Source of the DNA: Limnanthes douglasii subsp. nivea
Taxonomy: Eukaryota; Streptophyta; Magnoliopsida; Brassicales; Limnanthaceae
Direction of reading: 5' to 3'
Assembly: GCA_036936605.1 (NCBI GenBank)
Contig: JAUPFV010000005.1
Location: 73,420,885 to 73,484,884 of the forward strand
DNA: 64,000 nucleotides
Shown here: piece by piece, positions 19,943 through 29,979 of the stretch
How positions within the stretch are numbered: the first letter of the stretch is position 1
Layout of the letters: each line of letters starts with the position of its first letter
Program-made: the position numbers and the translations under genes
Notes under the pieces: model-generated
Seen by the model: only the letters and a program-made list of their open reading frames with translations
Databases searched by the model: none
What the model was told of the DNA's origin: nothing

Positions 19943-22900
19943 TTATTCCAAGTACATTCGAAGGTGTTCAATATTCCAAGGGTGAGTTAAAACCCTGCCA
20001 TCTTTATCTTCCAACCAATAAGTCCCAGGCTTGATTCTTTCAACCACAGTATACGGACCCTCCCAGGTTGGGGCCAGCTTTCCGAAGAGCTTTTCCTTAG
20101 TATGCAAGAAAACTTTCCTTAATACTTTATCTCCTGGTTGCAAATCTCTCCTTTTAACTTTAGAAGGAAACCTGCTTCTCATCAAGCCCTGATAGTGTGC
20201 AATTCTAAGATGAGCTTTAACCCGTATTTCCTCGATCAAATCGAGCTGATTTCTAATTGCCATCTCATTAGTATGTCCGGAGAAGTTATGAACACGAAAG
20301 GAAGGGAGTGTCTTCTCTATGGGGGCTACTGCATCCATTCCATAGACCAAGGCAAAGGGGGATTCTTGTGTCGCAGCCCCAGGTTTTGTCCGGTAGGCCC
20401 ATAAGACTTCTTGTAGATAACTAGGCCACTTCCCAGCAGCCCCTTCCAAATTCTTATTTAAACCGGACAGTATGGTTCTATTGGCTACTTCAACTTGCCC
20501 ATTGGCTTGAGGGTTGAAAGGTGAAGAAAAGCAGTGCTGAATACCCCTTGAGGCACAGAAGCTCTCCATTTCTCTGTTGTCAAACTGTGGCCCATTGTCT
20601 GTTGTTATCTTCTGGGGGACACCGAATCTGCAACATATGTTGGACAGAATGAATTTTATGATAGCTTTCGAGGTTGTCCCTGCCAGGGGAGCTGCTTCTA
20701 CCCACTTTGAAAAGTAATCGATGGCCACAATTATGGTTTTACTCCCTCCGGAAGCCACAGGGAGAGGTCCAACCAAGTCCAATCCCCATCGAGCAAAAGG
20801 GATGGGCTCAGAAATTGATTCCAAAGGAATGGCTGGTACATGAATTTCATTGCTGTACCTCTGGCATGGGTCACACCTTCTCACCAGCTCCTTAGCATCT
20901 TTCATGATTGATGGCCAATAATATCCGGAGAGTAACGCTCTTCTTGTCAAAGCTCTAAATCCACAATGGGCTGATCCCTCACCATCATGCAATTCGGAGA
21001 GAACCATTTGTGACTCATGATCCCCTAAACAACGTAGGAGAGGTTTGCTATAGGACTTTTTGTACAAAACTTCTCTTAACATAATGAAACCACGAGCCCT
21101 GTGTTTCAACATTCTGGCCTGTGACTTATCTAAGGGCACAATACCATCGGACAGATACTGCATAAGAGGAGACCTCCAGTCTTGAGGCCGACTCACTTGT
21201 ATTTCAAAGACTTCCTCTTTTCCACCCTTACCAAGTTCAATAGAAGGGCTTTCAAGCACATGGATCCATGGGTAGGACTCCGTATATGCTATTGTTGCCA
21301 ATGAATCTGCTAGCTCATTTTCTGCCCGGGGGATGTGCTCATAGACAACAGCTTTAAACTTTAACGCTTCATTTTTGAGGAGGAGTAAATATTTGACCGA
21401 TTGCTCCTTTCTAGCCTCTGATAGGCCCAAGGCATGGTGGACAAGCAACTGGGAGTCACTTAGTAGCTTGACCCTTTTAGCTCCACATATATAGGCCAAC
21501 TTTAACCCAGTTATGGCTGCTTCGTACTCAGACTCATTATTGGACGCCCTGAAAGCAAAACAAATAGCTTGGTACATGTTGTCCCCGTAGGGGGAAGTGA
21601 GACATATTCCTGCCCCAGATCCCATGGTACTAGACCCTCCGTCTGTTCGGACAATCCACACTTTCTTGTCTTTTGAATCAGTAGGCTGCTCTGAATCCCT
21701 GTCAGAGTGGAATTCAACCAGAAAATCAGCCACAGCTTGGGCTTTTACCGCTGTCCGGGGAGCAAAGTCTATGTCGAAATCCCCCAACTCTACTGACCAC
21801 TTTGTCATTCTGCTTGAAATGTCTGCTTTTTGAAGGACATTCTTTAAAGGGAAAGACGTCCGGACGACGATAGGATGAGCCTGGAAATAGGGCCTCATTT
21901 TTCTTGCAGCTATCACCAAAGCCAATGCCAGTTTCTCAAGTTTCAAGTAACGCCTCTCAGCATCAATCAAGATTTTGCTGATGTAGTATACTGGGTGAGG
22001 ATGCCCATCAACCTCTCTTACTAGCACAACACTGATGGCACGACTTGAAACAGTCAGGTACATAAAGAGAGTCTCCCCATCAACTGGTTTGAACAAAGTC
22101 TTGGGAGAGGAAAGATGTTTCTTGATTTCTATGAATGCTTCATCACACTGTGGTGTCCATTCAAACCCCTTTGCACCCTTCAAGGTTTGAAAGAATGGAG
22201 CACACCTGTCCGAAGACCTGGAGATGAATCTGTTCAAGGCAGCCAATCTCCCCGTTAATCGCTGCACTTCTTTAACATTTCGAGAAGGCTCCATCTGGAA
22301 TAAGGCATTGAGTTGGTCCGGGTCGGGCTGTATTCCATGCTCACTTATGATATACCCTAAGAATTTCCCGGACTGCACTCCGAACACACACTTTTCAGGG
22401 TTTAGTTTTAAATTTACTTTGGCCAAGTTGGCAAAAGTTTCTTGGAGGTCGGACAAGTGCAACTGCTCATCCACGCTTTTCACCATCATATCGTCAATGT
22501 AAACTTCCATATTTCTTCCAATTTGACCAGCAAATGCTTTGTTGACTAACCTTTGATAAGTAGCCCCAGCATTTTTCAAGCCAAAGGGCATCACCTTGTA
22601 GCAATGTAGTCTCCTATCAGTGACAAACGTGGTGTGCTCTTGATCTTTTGGATCTACTTGGATCTGATTGTACCCGGAGAAGGCATCCATGAAGGAGAGT
22701 AGCTTGTTCCCTGAAGTAGAGTCTACTAGCTGATCTATCCGGGGGACCGGATACAAATCTTTTGGGCAAGCTCTATTGAGGTCTGTGAAGTCAATGCACA
22801 TACGCCATTTGCCATTCTTCTTTTTCACCAAGACAGGATTGGCAGTCCACAAAGGGTATTGAGATTCTTTAATATGCCCCAACTTTGTGAGTCTGTCAAC

Positions 22901-23230
22901 CTCTTGCACTATGACATCAGCCTTTTCTTTTAAGAAAGCTCTCCTCTTTTGTACCACTGGTGCCACATCTCTCCGGACAGATAGGTGATGGGAAATCACC
23001 TCTGATGGAACTCCAGTAACATCAGCATTGCACCAAGCAAAAACGTGCTGATGGTTTTTCAAGAACTTCAACATCTCTTCTTTCAACATTGGTGGCATTT
23101 TGGACCCTATCCTGACACTTTTTCCTTCTTCCAAGCAGTGCGTTTCAACCTCTTCAATCGGAATCAACACTCCGGGGGTCTCTCTGGGGTCATCAATTTC
23201 ACCCTCACCCCCAGGAAGACCCTCGGACTG
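19943..23230 (-). CDS. pol: RT, RNase H, second RNase H and integrase of element A
   Basis: An open frame of about 1,095 codons follows an in-frame TAG at 23231. It contains: RT with KNGKWRMCIDFTDLNRACPK, LLSFMDAFSGYNQI and catalytic YIDDMMVKS; the RNase H next to RT (ISVVLVREVDGHPHPVYYIS); a second RNase H with IVRTDGGSSTMGSGAGICL and NNESEYEAAITGLKLA; the integrase zinc finger (HCGFRALTRRALLSGYYWPS...CDPCQRY); and the DDE core (WGLDLVGPLP, TTDNGPQFDN, NGQVEVANRTI). It ends PWNIEHLRMYLE with no chromodomain. All motif acids are present. The two RNase H domains are characteristic of Tat. No frameshift in 3.3 kb makes this the youngest-looking coding region here. Confidence 0.9.
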   Translation of the reverse strand, partial: QSEGLPGGEGEIDDPRETPGVLIPIEEVETHCLEEGKSVRIGSKMPPMLKEEMLKFLKNHQHVFAWCNADVTGVPSEVISHHLSVRRDVAPVVQKRRAFLKEKADVIVQEVDRLTKLGHIKESQYPLWTANPVLVKKKNGKWRMCIDFTDLNRACPKDLYPVPRIDQLVDSTSGNKLLSFMDAFSGYNQIQVDPKDQEHTTFVTDRRLHCYKVMPFGLKNAGATYQRLVNKAFAGQIGRNMEVYIDDMMVKSVDEQLHLSDLQETFANLAKVNLKLNPEKCVFGVQSGKFLGYIISEHGIQPDPDQLNALFQMEPSRNVKEVQRLTGRLAALNRFISRSSDRCAPFFQTLKGAKGFEWTPQCDEAFIEIKKHLSSPKTLFKPVDGETLFMYLTVSSRAISVVLVREVDGHPHPVYYISKILIDAERRYLKLEKLALALVIAARKMRPYFQAHPIVVRTSFPLKNVLQKADISSRMTKWSVELGDFDIDFAPRTAVKAQAVADFLVEFHSDRDSEQPTDSKDKKVWIVRTDGGSSTMGSGAGICLTSPYGDNMYQAICFAFRASNNESEYEAAITGLKLAYICGAKRVKLLSDSQLLVHHALGLSEARKEQSVKYLLLLKNEALKFKAVVYEHIPRAENELADSLATIAYTESYPWIHVLESPSIELGKGGKEEVFEIQVSRPQDWRSPLMQYLSDGIVPLDKSQARMLKHRARGFIMLREVLYKKSYSKPLLRCLGDHESQMVLSELHDGEGSAHCGFRALTRRALLSGYYWPSIMKDAKELVRRCDPCQRYSNEIHVPAIPLESISEPIPFARWGLDLVGPLPVASGGSKTIIVAIDYFSKWVEAAPLAGTTSKAIIKFILSNICCRFGVPQKITTDNGPQFDNREMESFCASRGIQHCFSSPFNPQANGQVEVANRTILSGLNKNLEGAAGKWPSYLQEVLWAYRTKPGAATQESPFALVYGMDAVAPIEKTLPSFRVHNFSGHTNEMAIRNQLDLIEEIRVKAHLRIAHYQGLMRSRFPSKVKRRDLQPGDKVLRKVFLHTKEKLFGKLAPTWEGPYTVVERIKPGTYWLEDKDGRVLTHPWNIEHLRMYLE

Positions 23231-23233
23231 CTA
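23184..23233 (-). promoter_or_regulatory. in-frame TAG with downstream stem-loop, possible readthrough site (A)
   Basis: On the minus strand, CAA-TAG-CAG separates the protease frame from the RT frame without shifting phase. Sixteen bases later CTGGGG (23214-23209) can pair with CCCCAG (23189-23184) across a 19-base loop. Element C keeps the TAG, the CAG and the stem. It could be a termination-readthrough signal. Confidence 0.5.
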
Positions 23234-24100
23234 TTGATCATTTATACGGACTGCCCCCAGCGTTCGTGGAGCCAAGGCAGTGGCATAGCATTCTCTTGCA
23301 ATCTTCTGGTTGCTCCGGACAACCCCAACCTGTCCCTGAACAGCATACTTTAAACACTGATGGACTGTCGAAGCCAGTGCATGCATCCTAGAGAGCCAAG
23401 ATCTCCCTAGAATAGCATTATAGCAAGTGGGACAGTCCACCACAATGAAGAGTATTCTAACCATTTTCTTGAAAGGGCCTCTGCCCAATAACACTTCTTC
23501 TTCAAACTCCCCGATCACATCGGCTGAGCTGCCCGTGAAACCCACAATTGACCTGTCCGACTTCTGAATCACAGCTGGATTTTTCATTTTCTTGTAAGTG
23601 TTTAGAAAAAGGATATTGGCAGAGCTTCCAGTATCCACCAGAATTCGCCTTATCTCGTTGCCCCCTATAGATGCTCCTATAACAACAGCATCCTCGTGAG
23701 GGCCAGCAATATCTCTCAAATCATCCTCATCGAAGACTATGAATGGGAATGAGTTTGGAGGTTGATAGGATGTCATGCCTCCTTCTAGCTGGGAGGCTAA
23801 ATTATGAACATGCCTCTTTCTTGAAGAAGCAGTAGGAGCAGTCATTGTGTCCCCTCCGAAAATCGTCAGTGACTCGAAGAATTTAATGAGCCCGGATACT
23901 GTCTTAGAATGCTCCTCTATGGCACCCACCTTATTTCGCGTTGGATCAGGATCCAAGTATTCAGATTCCACATCAAACCTTTCAACTATTACCATGGCCC
24001 CCTCTGGGGCAGCATTACTTGGACCAATCCGGTGAGTGTTGTCAGGCCTGTTGCCTCCTTTTCTTTTAACGTATGCACCCAACTTTCCCCTTTCAATCAA
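23231..24100 (-). CDS. pol: gag C-terminal and aspartic protease region (element A)
   Basis: A 289-codon frame. The protease active site is RRILVDTGSSANILF (DTGSS), about residues 165-180, followed by IGEFEEEVLLGRGPF and the flap-like CPTCYNAILGRSWLSRMHA. This is a pepsin-like retrotransposon protease that would cut the polyprotein. Upstream it continues gag (YVKRKGGNRPDNTHR) and is in phase with the gag frame. The gag frame ends 5' of it at a TAA where element C has a Gln codon. So in the parent element gag and protease were probably one frame, ending at the TAG at 23231. Confidence 0.85.
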   Translation of the reverse strand: MIERGKLGAYVKRKGGNRPDNTHRIGPSNAAPEGAMVIVERFDVESEYLDPDPTRNKVGAIEEHSKTVSGLIKFFESLTIFGGDTMTAPTASSRKRHVHNLASQLEGGMTSYQPPNSFPFIVFDEDDLRDIAGPHEDAVVIGASIGGNEIRRILVDTGSSANILFLNTYKKMKNPAVIQKSDRSIVGFTGSSADVIGEFEEEVLLGRGPFKKMVRILFIVVDCPTCYNAILGRSWLSRMHALASTVHQCLKYAVQGQVGVVRSNQKIARECYATALAPRTLGAVRINDQ

Positions 24101-24103
24101 GTT

Positions 24104-25567
24104 TTATACCTCTTGTTTCAATGCTATGCAATCATCAGTGGTATGGCCAATATCATTGTGGTATTGGCAAAAGGAGTTGTTACGATGCTCTCTGGGAGAC
24201 TGCAAGGTTGCCGGTCTCCGGTAGTGTACCTCATCTTTTGTTTTATAAAAAATGGTGGCCATGCTTTCTTTAAGTTCTGCGAACCACTCCGGTTGGACCC
24301 ATGGCCCTCTTTTGTTTCTGGATTGTTGACTTTGAGCAGGAGCAGCTGGCTGAGACTGAGCTTTTCCTCTACCATGCCCCTGTCCGGTTTCTCTTGCTCT
24401 ATTCCCGGACTGGTTTTGATTTGGAGTTGGTGCCACCGGGGTGGATCTCACCTGTCTGTGCACCCTGGTCTTTTTTGTTTCATCAACGTTTATTTGCTTG
24501 CCAACTTGATTTAGCAATCCTCCCCAGGTCATGGCTTTCTTCCTGGTCACCGAATCAGCCAGGTTGCCTGGGTTCAAACCTTGTCTTAGGGTTGCCACCT
24601 GTTCGAAGCAATCAACCAACCCATTCTTTGTGTTTACAAAACGACTTATGTACTCCTTTAATGACTCATTTGGCTCTTGGGCACAATGGATTATTGTGTC
24701 TCCATTGCCCTTCAGTTCCTTACTCCCCACAAACTGCCTTCGAAAGGCCACCCAAAAAGTATCAAAGTCTTTAATACAACCCTGAGGCAGGCTGTTGTAC
24801 CATTTCAGAGCACTCCCCGTAAAAGATTGGGAGAATGCCCTACAAAGTAGTTTATCATCATCATCAAAGTTCATCATGAAGTTCTTAAATTGCTCCAGAT
24901 GATTGTCCGGATAAGTACTGCCATCATAATTCTCCATCTTAGTACTGTCAAACCTTTTAGGGAGGTTTCCGGACAGGATTTTAGAAGACAGTGGAGACTG
25001 CCTCCAATTCCTTCCACGACTGAACACGGTATCCTCATTAGGAGTTGCAAAGATACCTGGCTCATCGTGGAAAGCAAAATGATCCATCAACATCTTGTCC
25101 GTATACCTCCGGTGGTGAGATGACCCCTTTCCAATATGCATTTTCATTCTTCCATGGTGATCTCTTTTTCTCGAATACTTCTTTACCTGCTTTTGCTTTT
25201 TCTTGGTTCGACCCTCATCACTGCTAGAGGACAAGGATTTTTCATTTCCCTCACTGTCCGAAGAGCTGCCCGAAGATTCTGAACTTGAGTCAGAGCTCTC
25301 CACAGGCTTGGACCGATGAGACTTTTTAGAACTAGCATGCGTCTTTTTAGTACTCACATGAGTTTTTGAAGCCTCAGGCTCTCTAGGGTTGTCGGTGTGA
25401 TGGACAACCGATGCCTTGGATTTTTCTTTCACGCCCATTTTGGCCTTTTCAGCCCTCAGAGCTTCTATCTCAAGCCTTAACCTGTCACACTCTTGGACAG
25501 TATACTCATCGTTCTCTTCCACCACTTCGAGCAAAGCTGGTGGAAGCTCCGGATTATCCGGATTCAT
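24104..25567 (-). CDS. gag: gag of element A (ends at a premature TAA)
   Basis: The 487-codon frame opens MNPDNPELPPALLEVVEEND after the primer binding site. It has a Ser/Lys-rich charged region (residues about 70-150), then the retrotransposon-gag domain FDSTKMENYDGSTYPDNHLE, LLCRAFSQSFTGSALKWYNS, DFDTFWVAFRRQFVGSKELK. The end is Arg/Gln-rich and then CQYHNDIGHTTDDCIALKQE, a Cys-His knuckle (CX3HX4HX4C) seen in many plant gypsy gags. It forms the particle and binds RNA. The stop just after KQEV corresponds to a Gln in element C, so this copy has lost the gag-protease fusion. Confidence 0.85.
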   Translation of the reverse strand: MNPDNPELPPALLEVVEENDEYTVQECDRLRLEIEALRAEKAKMGVKEKSKASVVHHTDNPREPEASKTHVSTKKTHASSKKSHRSKPVESSDSSSESSGSSSDSEGNEKSLSSSSDEGRTKKKQKQVKKYSRKRDHHGRMKMHIGKGSSHHRRYTDKMLMDHFAFHDEPGIFATPNEDTVFSRGRNWRQSPLSSKILSGNLPKRFDSTKMENYDGSTYPDNHLEQFKNFMMNFDDDDKLLCRAFSQSFTGSALKWYNSLPQGCIKDFDTFWVAFRRQFVGSKELKGNGDTIIHCAQEPNESLKEYISRFVNTKNGLVDCFEQVATLRQGLNPGNLADSVTRKKAMTWGGLLNQVGKQINVDETKKTRVHRQVRSTPVAPTPNQNQSGNRARETGQGHGRGKAQSQPAAPAQSQQSRNKRGPWVQPEWFAELKESMATIFYKTKDEVHYRRPATLQSPREHRNNSFCQYHNDIGHTTDDCIALKQEV

Positions 25568-25620
25568 TCGGACAGAGTTTCTTTGCTTGGTTTTGAATAC
25601 TTGATTCAGGCACCGTCGCC

Positions 25621-25639
25621 TCCCACTGTGGTCGCCAAT
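25621..25639 (-). other. primer binding site (element A)
   Basis: The minus strand reads TTGGCGACCACAGTGGGA just inside the LTR. It resembles the TGGCGAC-type site used by some gypsy elements, probably tRNA-Arg. The same string is found beside the right LTR of element C. Confidence 0.6.
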
Positions 25640-25643
25640 TTGG

Positions 25644-26077
25644 TGTGGATAAAAATATCCTGAGGGTAGGCTGATAATTTTAAGTAGACTTTCAGGGTGG
25701 TGTAAGGGTGTTTCAAGGTGGTGTAAGGGTGTTTCAAGGTGGAGAGAGAATTAAGCAGCTTGGCAGCAGTTAAATTTTGTTACCAGAAGTTAATGCTGGT
25801 GGTTGAGTATTTATAGTGTGATGTTTGGGCCCTTATGGGCTTTCGGGTCAAGTTTAATGGACCCGGGTCATGTTTAAAGACCCATGAGTTCTAAGCAGGA
25901 GGACAGGTAGCTTAGTCAGGAAGTGTTTAGGTTTTTTAGTACTTTTGTCATAGTTCAAACAGCCTTAGGCTCACATTGGTTCGAAGTGATCTGTCCGGTC
26001 CAAAAGTTCTGTCCGGTTTTTGGAGAGAATTACACTGATCTGCCCTTCCGGGGAGTATTCTGAATTCGGACTCATCA
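25644..26077 (-). repeat. 5' LTR of element A, with internal 21-bp duplication
   Basis: TG at 25644 (tgtggataaaaatatcctga) to CA at 26077 (cggactcatca), 434 bases. Compared with the ~372-base LTRs of C and E it shares both ends and the ggg(c/t)ttcgggtca block, but is clearly a different subfamily. A 21-base unit (ggtggtgtaagggtgtttcaa) is doubled at about 25695-25740. The partner LTR is missing. Confidence 0.8.
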
Positions 26078-26228
26078 ATTTTCACTTTATATTTCCTCTC
26101 AATTTACTCCATAAATAAATATCTCATATTTTCTATTTATGGTGAACAACTTATATTATTTTCACTTTATATTTCCTCTTAATTCTATTCAAGATTATGA
26201 TCCTCTTAATCGGATTCTACCACACCAA

Positions 26229-26246
26229 TTGGCACTGTTTGTGCGA
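26229..26246 (+). other. primer binding site of relic F
   Basis: The plus strand ttggcactgtttgtgcgaac matches the TTGGCGCCGTTTGTGGGAAC-like site common in plant gypsy elements with a few changes. It sits just after an LTR-like end (ctaccaca). Confidence 0.5.
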
Positions 26247-26779
26247 ACCAGTTGGTTCATTCAAATCATTTAAAAAAAAAACAGCAAATATTAAAAAACT
26301 TAGAAAAGACACCTCTTTACCAATATCGAATGATGACAAATGCACGTAAAAATACGAATCCAATGAGATAATTTGACCCCCTAACCGTCAAAAAATATTT
26401 ATAGATTCGAAGAGTTTTTAAGGAGAGATTTAATCGTTTTTCATCATTGTTATTTCTCTTGGTTCTATTTTTCTATACAAGTCAATAAAAACCCTAATGT
26501 TACATATGAACTGACATTCAAGAGAGGGTCGAGAGGACTAATCTAGAGGATAAATATGAATGAAAGAGCCGAACGCACATATATGAAAGGAAAAGATCGA
26601 ACAAACGAATCTATAGGATAAAAAAGGAAGAAGAAGCCAAACCCCAGGAAGATTTCAGCTCCAACAAAACAGATAAATCCAAAGAGTAAGATTAAAGAGG
26701 AGTTATGGGAGGTGAAAACTACCGAATTTAAAATATTGCAGGCTATACAAGAGGATCCTCCATCAGAAGTACAAGAATG

Positions 26780-27240
26780 TTTCACCTTCGAAGGAGCAAT
26801 GGCTTAGTCATGCCCAAGCTCAGCTCAACTTCAACAAGATTTGGCTCAGCCTCAACATGCCACGACTCAGCCTCAGCCATATACGACTTAAACTTAACAG
26901 ACTATAACTCAACTTCAGGGAGATTTAGCTCAGCCACAACATTCAATGACTCAGCCTTAACAATATTCAACTCAATCAAAATATGTCATGGCTCCACCTC
27001 AACATGATTCGGTCCAACCACAACTCAACTAAGTAATATCCTTCGGTGCAACCAGAAATCACCCCAAACCTTCAACGAATCTATTGCGACAAATCCATAA
27101 CAACAATGTATATCATATTCTAAATTCAAACATTGAATATATGTGGAGATGTTGATCGATCAACCTCCTGTTGTAATTGATCCACGTACCCCAGCCGTAC
27201 CTACCTTAGAGGTCCAAAAGCTGGTAAATGAGTTGAAATG
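26780..27240 (+). pseudogene. gag: Pro/Gln-rich gag N-terminus of relic F
   Basis: The frame QLQQDLAQPQHATTQPQPYT then DLAQPQHSMTQP and APPQHDSVQPQL is made of 24-base repeats, interrupted by stops where Gln is expected. After a frame change at about 27140 comes IDPRTPAVPTLEVQKLVNEL, typical gag linker wording. No further domain is certain. Confidence 0.5.
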
Positions 27241-27779
27241 TTTTACAAGATATGTGTACACTCATACTACTCGCTTAAGATCTAAAATATGACGCCTTGA
27301 ATGAAAGACCAAATATGTAAAAAGAGAAATGAGACAATGACACATGCTTCATCCGGGGTTCCCAAAGAAAAGTTAGGCCTAAAAATTTATTGTAAGTGCA
27401 GGAAGTGTCAACATCACCACCATCGCATAAGAATGAGCGATAAATGAGGAAATATGAGCATAGCTGAGTGCGCCGATAAATTTCTAGCAAGCCTCCCTAG
27501 GGATCGAAAAGCTCCATATCAATATATATTTTCTCATTGCATGAATCTTGGTTCATCCAGGAAAATACAAACATAGGAACACTTTCGAATTTATCAATTT
27601 TGAAGGCCAACGAGTGAATATCGATGATCCAGCAACCTAAATGCAATAAAGATTAGAAATGCGAAGACACAACGAGAGCTACAACCATTTAAGTATCCAT
27701 GCTTCCAACTATCCAGCATGGAGTTGGTGAAGACCATGCGAAACCACCAACAAGCTCATCCACCACAATCGAGGTTCGA

Positions 27780-28330
27780 ACCGAATTATCAAGAAGCCAC
27801 AACTTAATAACAACTATATAACATCAACAAGATTCGACTCAATATTAGCAAGAAAGTGACTTAGTTTGGCCAAGATGCATTACAATCTCAGAAATATTCA
27901 GCTCATAATTGATCAACCTCAATAGTCATGGTTCAACTTTAGCAAGATTGGCCAAGATGCAATATAATCTCAGAAAGATTCAGCCCATTGTTGGCTCAAC
28001 CTTCATAATTATGGATCGACTTTAGCAAGATTTGACTCAATCATAACACGATTTGGCTCAACCTTAACAAGATTAAGTGCAAACTTATCTCAGCTTAAAC
28101 AAGATTTGGCTCAACTTTAGTATAATTCAGCTCAACCTCAGCAAAGGTCGACCAAACATTGGTTAAACTTTGATAATATCTGGCTCATGCCTAAGAAAAT
28201 TTGGTTCAACCTTAACGAGCATTGGCTCAACCTTAACAAGATAAAACTCAGTCTAAAATTTTTTTGGCTTATTCTTAGAAATATTTGGCTCAACCTAATT
28301 AAACCTTGGCTTAGCCTCATCATGCCATGA
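27780..28330 (+). repeat. dispersed ~24-bp repeat (ctcaacaagatttgg) in relic F
   Basis: Units such as ggctcaaccttaacaagatt recur about 15-20 times with drift through this stretch and also at 26.8-27.0 kb. They match, in the opposite orientation, the block at 5745-5915. The minus frame 28138-28323 (RLSQ-type repeats) is a shadow of the same repeat. Confidence 0.75.
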
Positions 28331-29979
28331 CGAAGTTCAGTAACGCCTTAGCTCAGATTATCAAGAATCCATCTAAATTCAGCATATCAATGGCGCAGTT
28401 CAACAAGTCCTATACATGTAAATCTCAGTTTGTATTTGTCAATTACCATTTTACTTACAAGAATAGAGTATTGGAATACATACTAGTCTTAATATATGAG
28501 AACCAATATCCATAAAATTTACCATAAAACATCAAATGAATACTAAGCTTTTGAGTCATACTACTTACATACCTCAGATGTCAGACCATACCAAACTTTT
28601 CTTACTTTTCAATAAAAATAGCACAAATCCCATTTTTAAAGTGACGTAGCGGAATCAGGGATACTTTGGTTTCGTCACCCACAAAAAGGAAAAAAGATAA
28701 TATAAGATGAAAATATAGTCTTTAACACTTGATGGAGTCTATAGACCCCTCATACAATCATAAAAAAGTATTCCTCAATTTATATCGCAATCAAAAATAA
28801 TAAACCCAATCTCTTAAAATGTTAAGAGATCCGAAGCTAAACATATTTGAAGTAACAAACTTTCATTTCAGTTTACATACATAGCAATACGGGGTCTAAT
28901 AAATTACTTATCCTAAAATAGTTTTGAAATATAGTATAGAGGTACATCCATCCTACTTATTTGATTTTATTATCTTTGTTTTAAATTCACAGAACAAAAA
29001 TCTATATAAAATAAAGCCTCGACCCTATTAAATATTGGAAGGCAACATAGATTCATTTAGGGAACAATATCGAACGGGATAAATTTGGCTATGATACAAC
29101 TGGAGGATACACCACATTAGCAAGTTAATTATCTATATTCTATCTACTTACCAATAATTGCTTCGACCATGATGATTAGTCATATATCCGTCTTTAAAAA
29201 GGATTAAGGGGCAACTCTCTCATACCGAGAAGTTGTCTAAAGTAACCTAAAGCTAATATGAGGTTTTTCCGATTAGGCCAGATATTCTAATTACCATAAC
29301 AACAAGCTACCTGTTATATTTACTGTTTTTACTTTCAGCAAGATAAACTTTTTTTTCAAGTGAGGTTTTGACAAACGAAAGATATCTAATGAGGTAGGAA
29401 CATGGTCAGAATAAACCGATCTGGAGATGAATTTGAGGTTTTGTTCGGCTAGAATAAGTTGAACTCATTAAAATGCAACATCGACATATTTCGATACTTT
29501 AGGAGTCGGTAGAAAATAGGTTGTGGTATGGTGCAACATCAAACTAAGAATCAAGAATATTTTGCTTTACACAACAACTGTACACTATATATTTGACAAT
29601 CTTGACTAAAAAATATACCAAACATCCTAGATATTGGAAATATTCTAGTTCTTCATTGTCTATTTCACAAGGACTAATGGGTTATTAATAAGGAAGGAAT
29701 CTGTCCAATAACAACTAAATATTCTGCTAGAGTATAAGGGCCACTAGAGAGTGACTTAGTGAGCAAGAGATAAACCAAATAGTGTAACTACACGTCAGAT
29801 AACATGATCAAGTCATGAATAATTAAATACGCATGTGTTACATATCTTTATTCCTTACAAGAGCTATTATACTGTTATAACTAGAGGGTTTATATATAAT
29901 GCTACCAATACCATTTTGTATAAGGTATCTCCTGCATATACTTATTATATGGATATTCGGTCGTTCTTAAGTGGAATTA
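28331..29979. other. AT-rich stretch without recognised gene
   Basis: Both strands were read. No domain, repeat or structure stands out. It probably contains further decayed retrotransposon sequence, judging by its neighbours. Confidence 0.4.

Larger units (their letters stand above)
16547..26077 (-). mobile_element. Element A: Tat-like Ty3/gypsy with antisense ORF, 3' LTR missing
   Basis: The minus strand runs LTR (26077-25644), primer binding site, gag, protease, RT, RNase H, second RNase H and integrase. A long extra gene on the opposite strand (aORF) follows in the region before the 3' LTR. Dual RNase H, no chromodomain and an antisense ORF between pol and the 3' LTR are features of the Tat clade (Retand, Grande and RIRE2 elements have such antisense ORFs). 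The left LTR and the aORF promoter are absent. The element starts abruptly at about 16547, next to the MULE exon. It is the best preserved pol in the window. Confidence 0.85.
26078..28330 (+). mobile_element. F: plus-strand gypsy gag relic
   Basis: A gypsy-style primer binding site at 26229 is followed by a Pro/Gln-rich gag in broken frames. Element A's LTR ends against it, so F probably received the insertion; the stretch 26078-26228 looks like the tail of F's LTR. The string ttttcactttatatttcctct occurs twice there (26079, 26158). No pol was found; the element is truncated or decayed after 28.3 kb. Confidence 0.5.

Noticed and set aside
23909..24774. Plus-strand frames of 157-201 codons opposite element A gag and protease
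   Set aside because: Antisense shadows of well-conserved gag sequence; no start, intron or conservation in C as protein.
26543..26785. Minus-strand 80-codon frame with hydrophobic stretch
   Set aside because: Lies in the gag leader of relic F; no motif, and hydrophobicity comes from AT-rich codons.
28138..28323. Minus-strand 61-codon frame with RLSQ repeats
   Set aside because: Reverse reading of the Pro/Gln minisatellite; the plus strand matches the gag-like repeat better.
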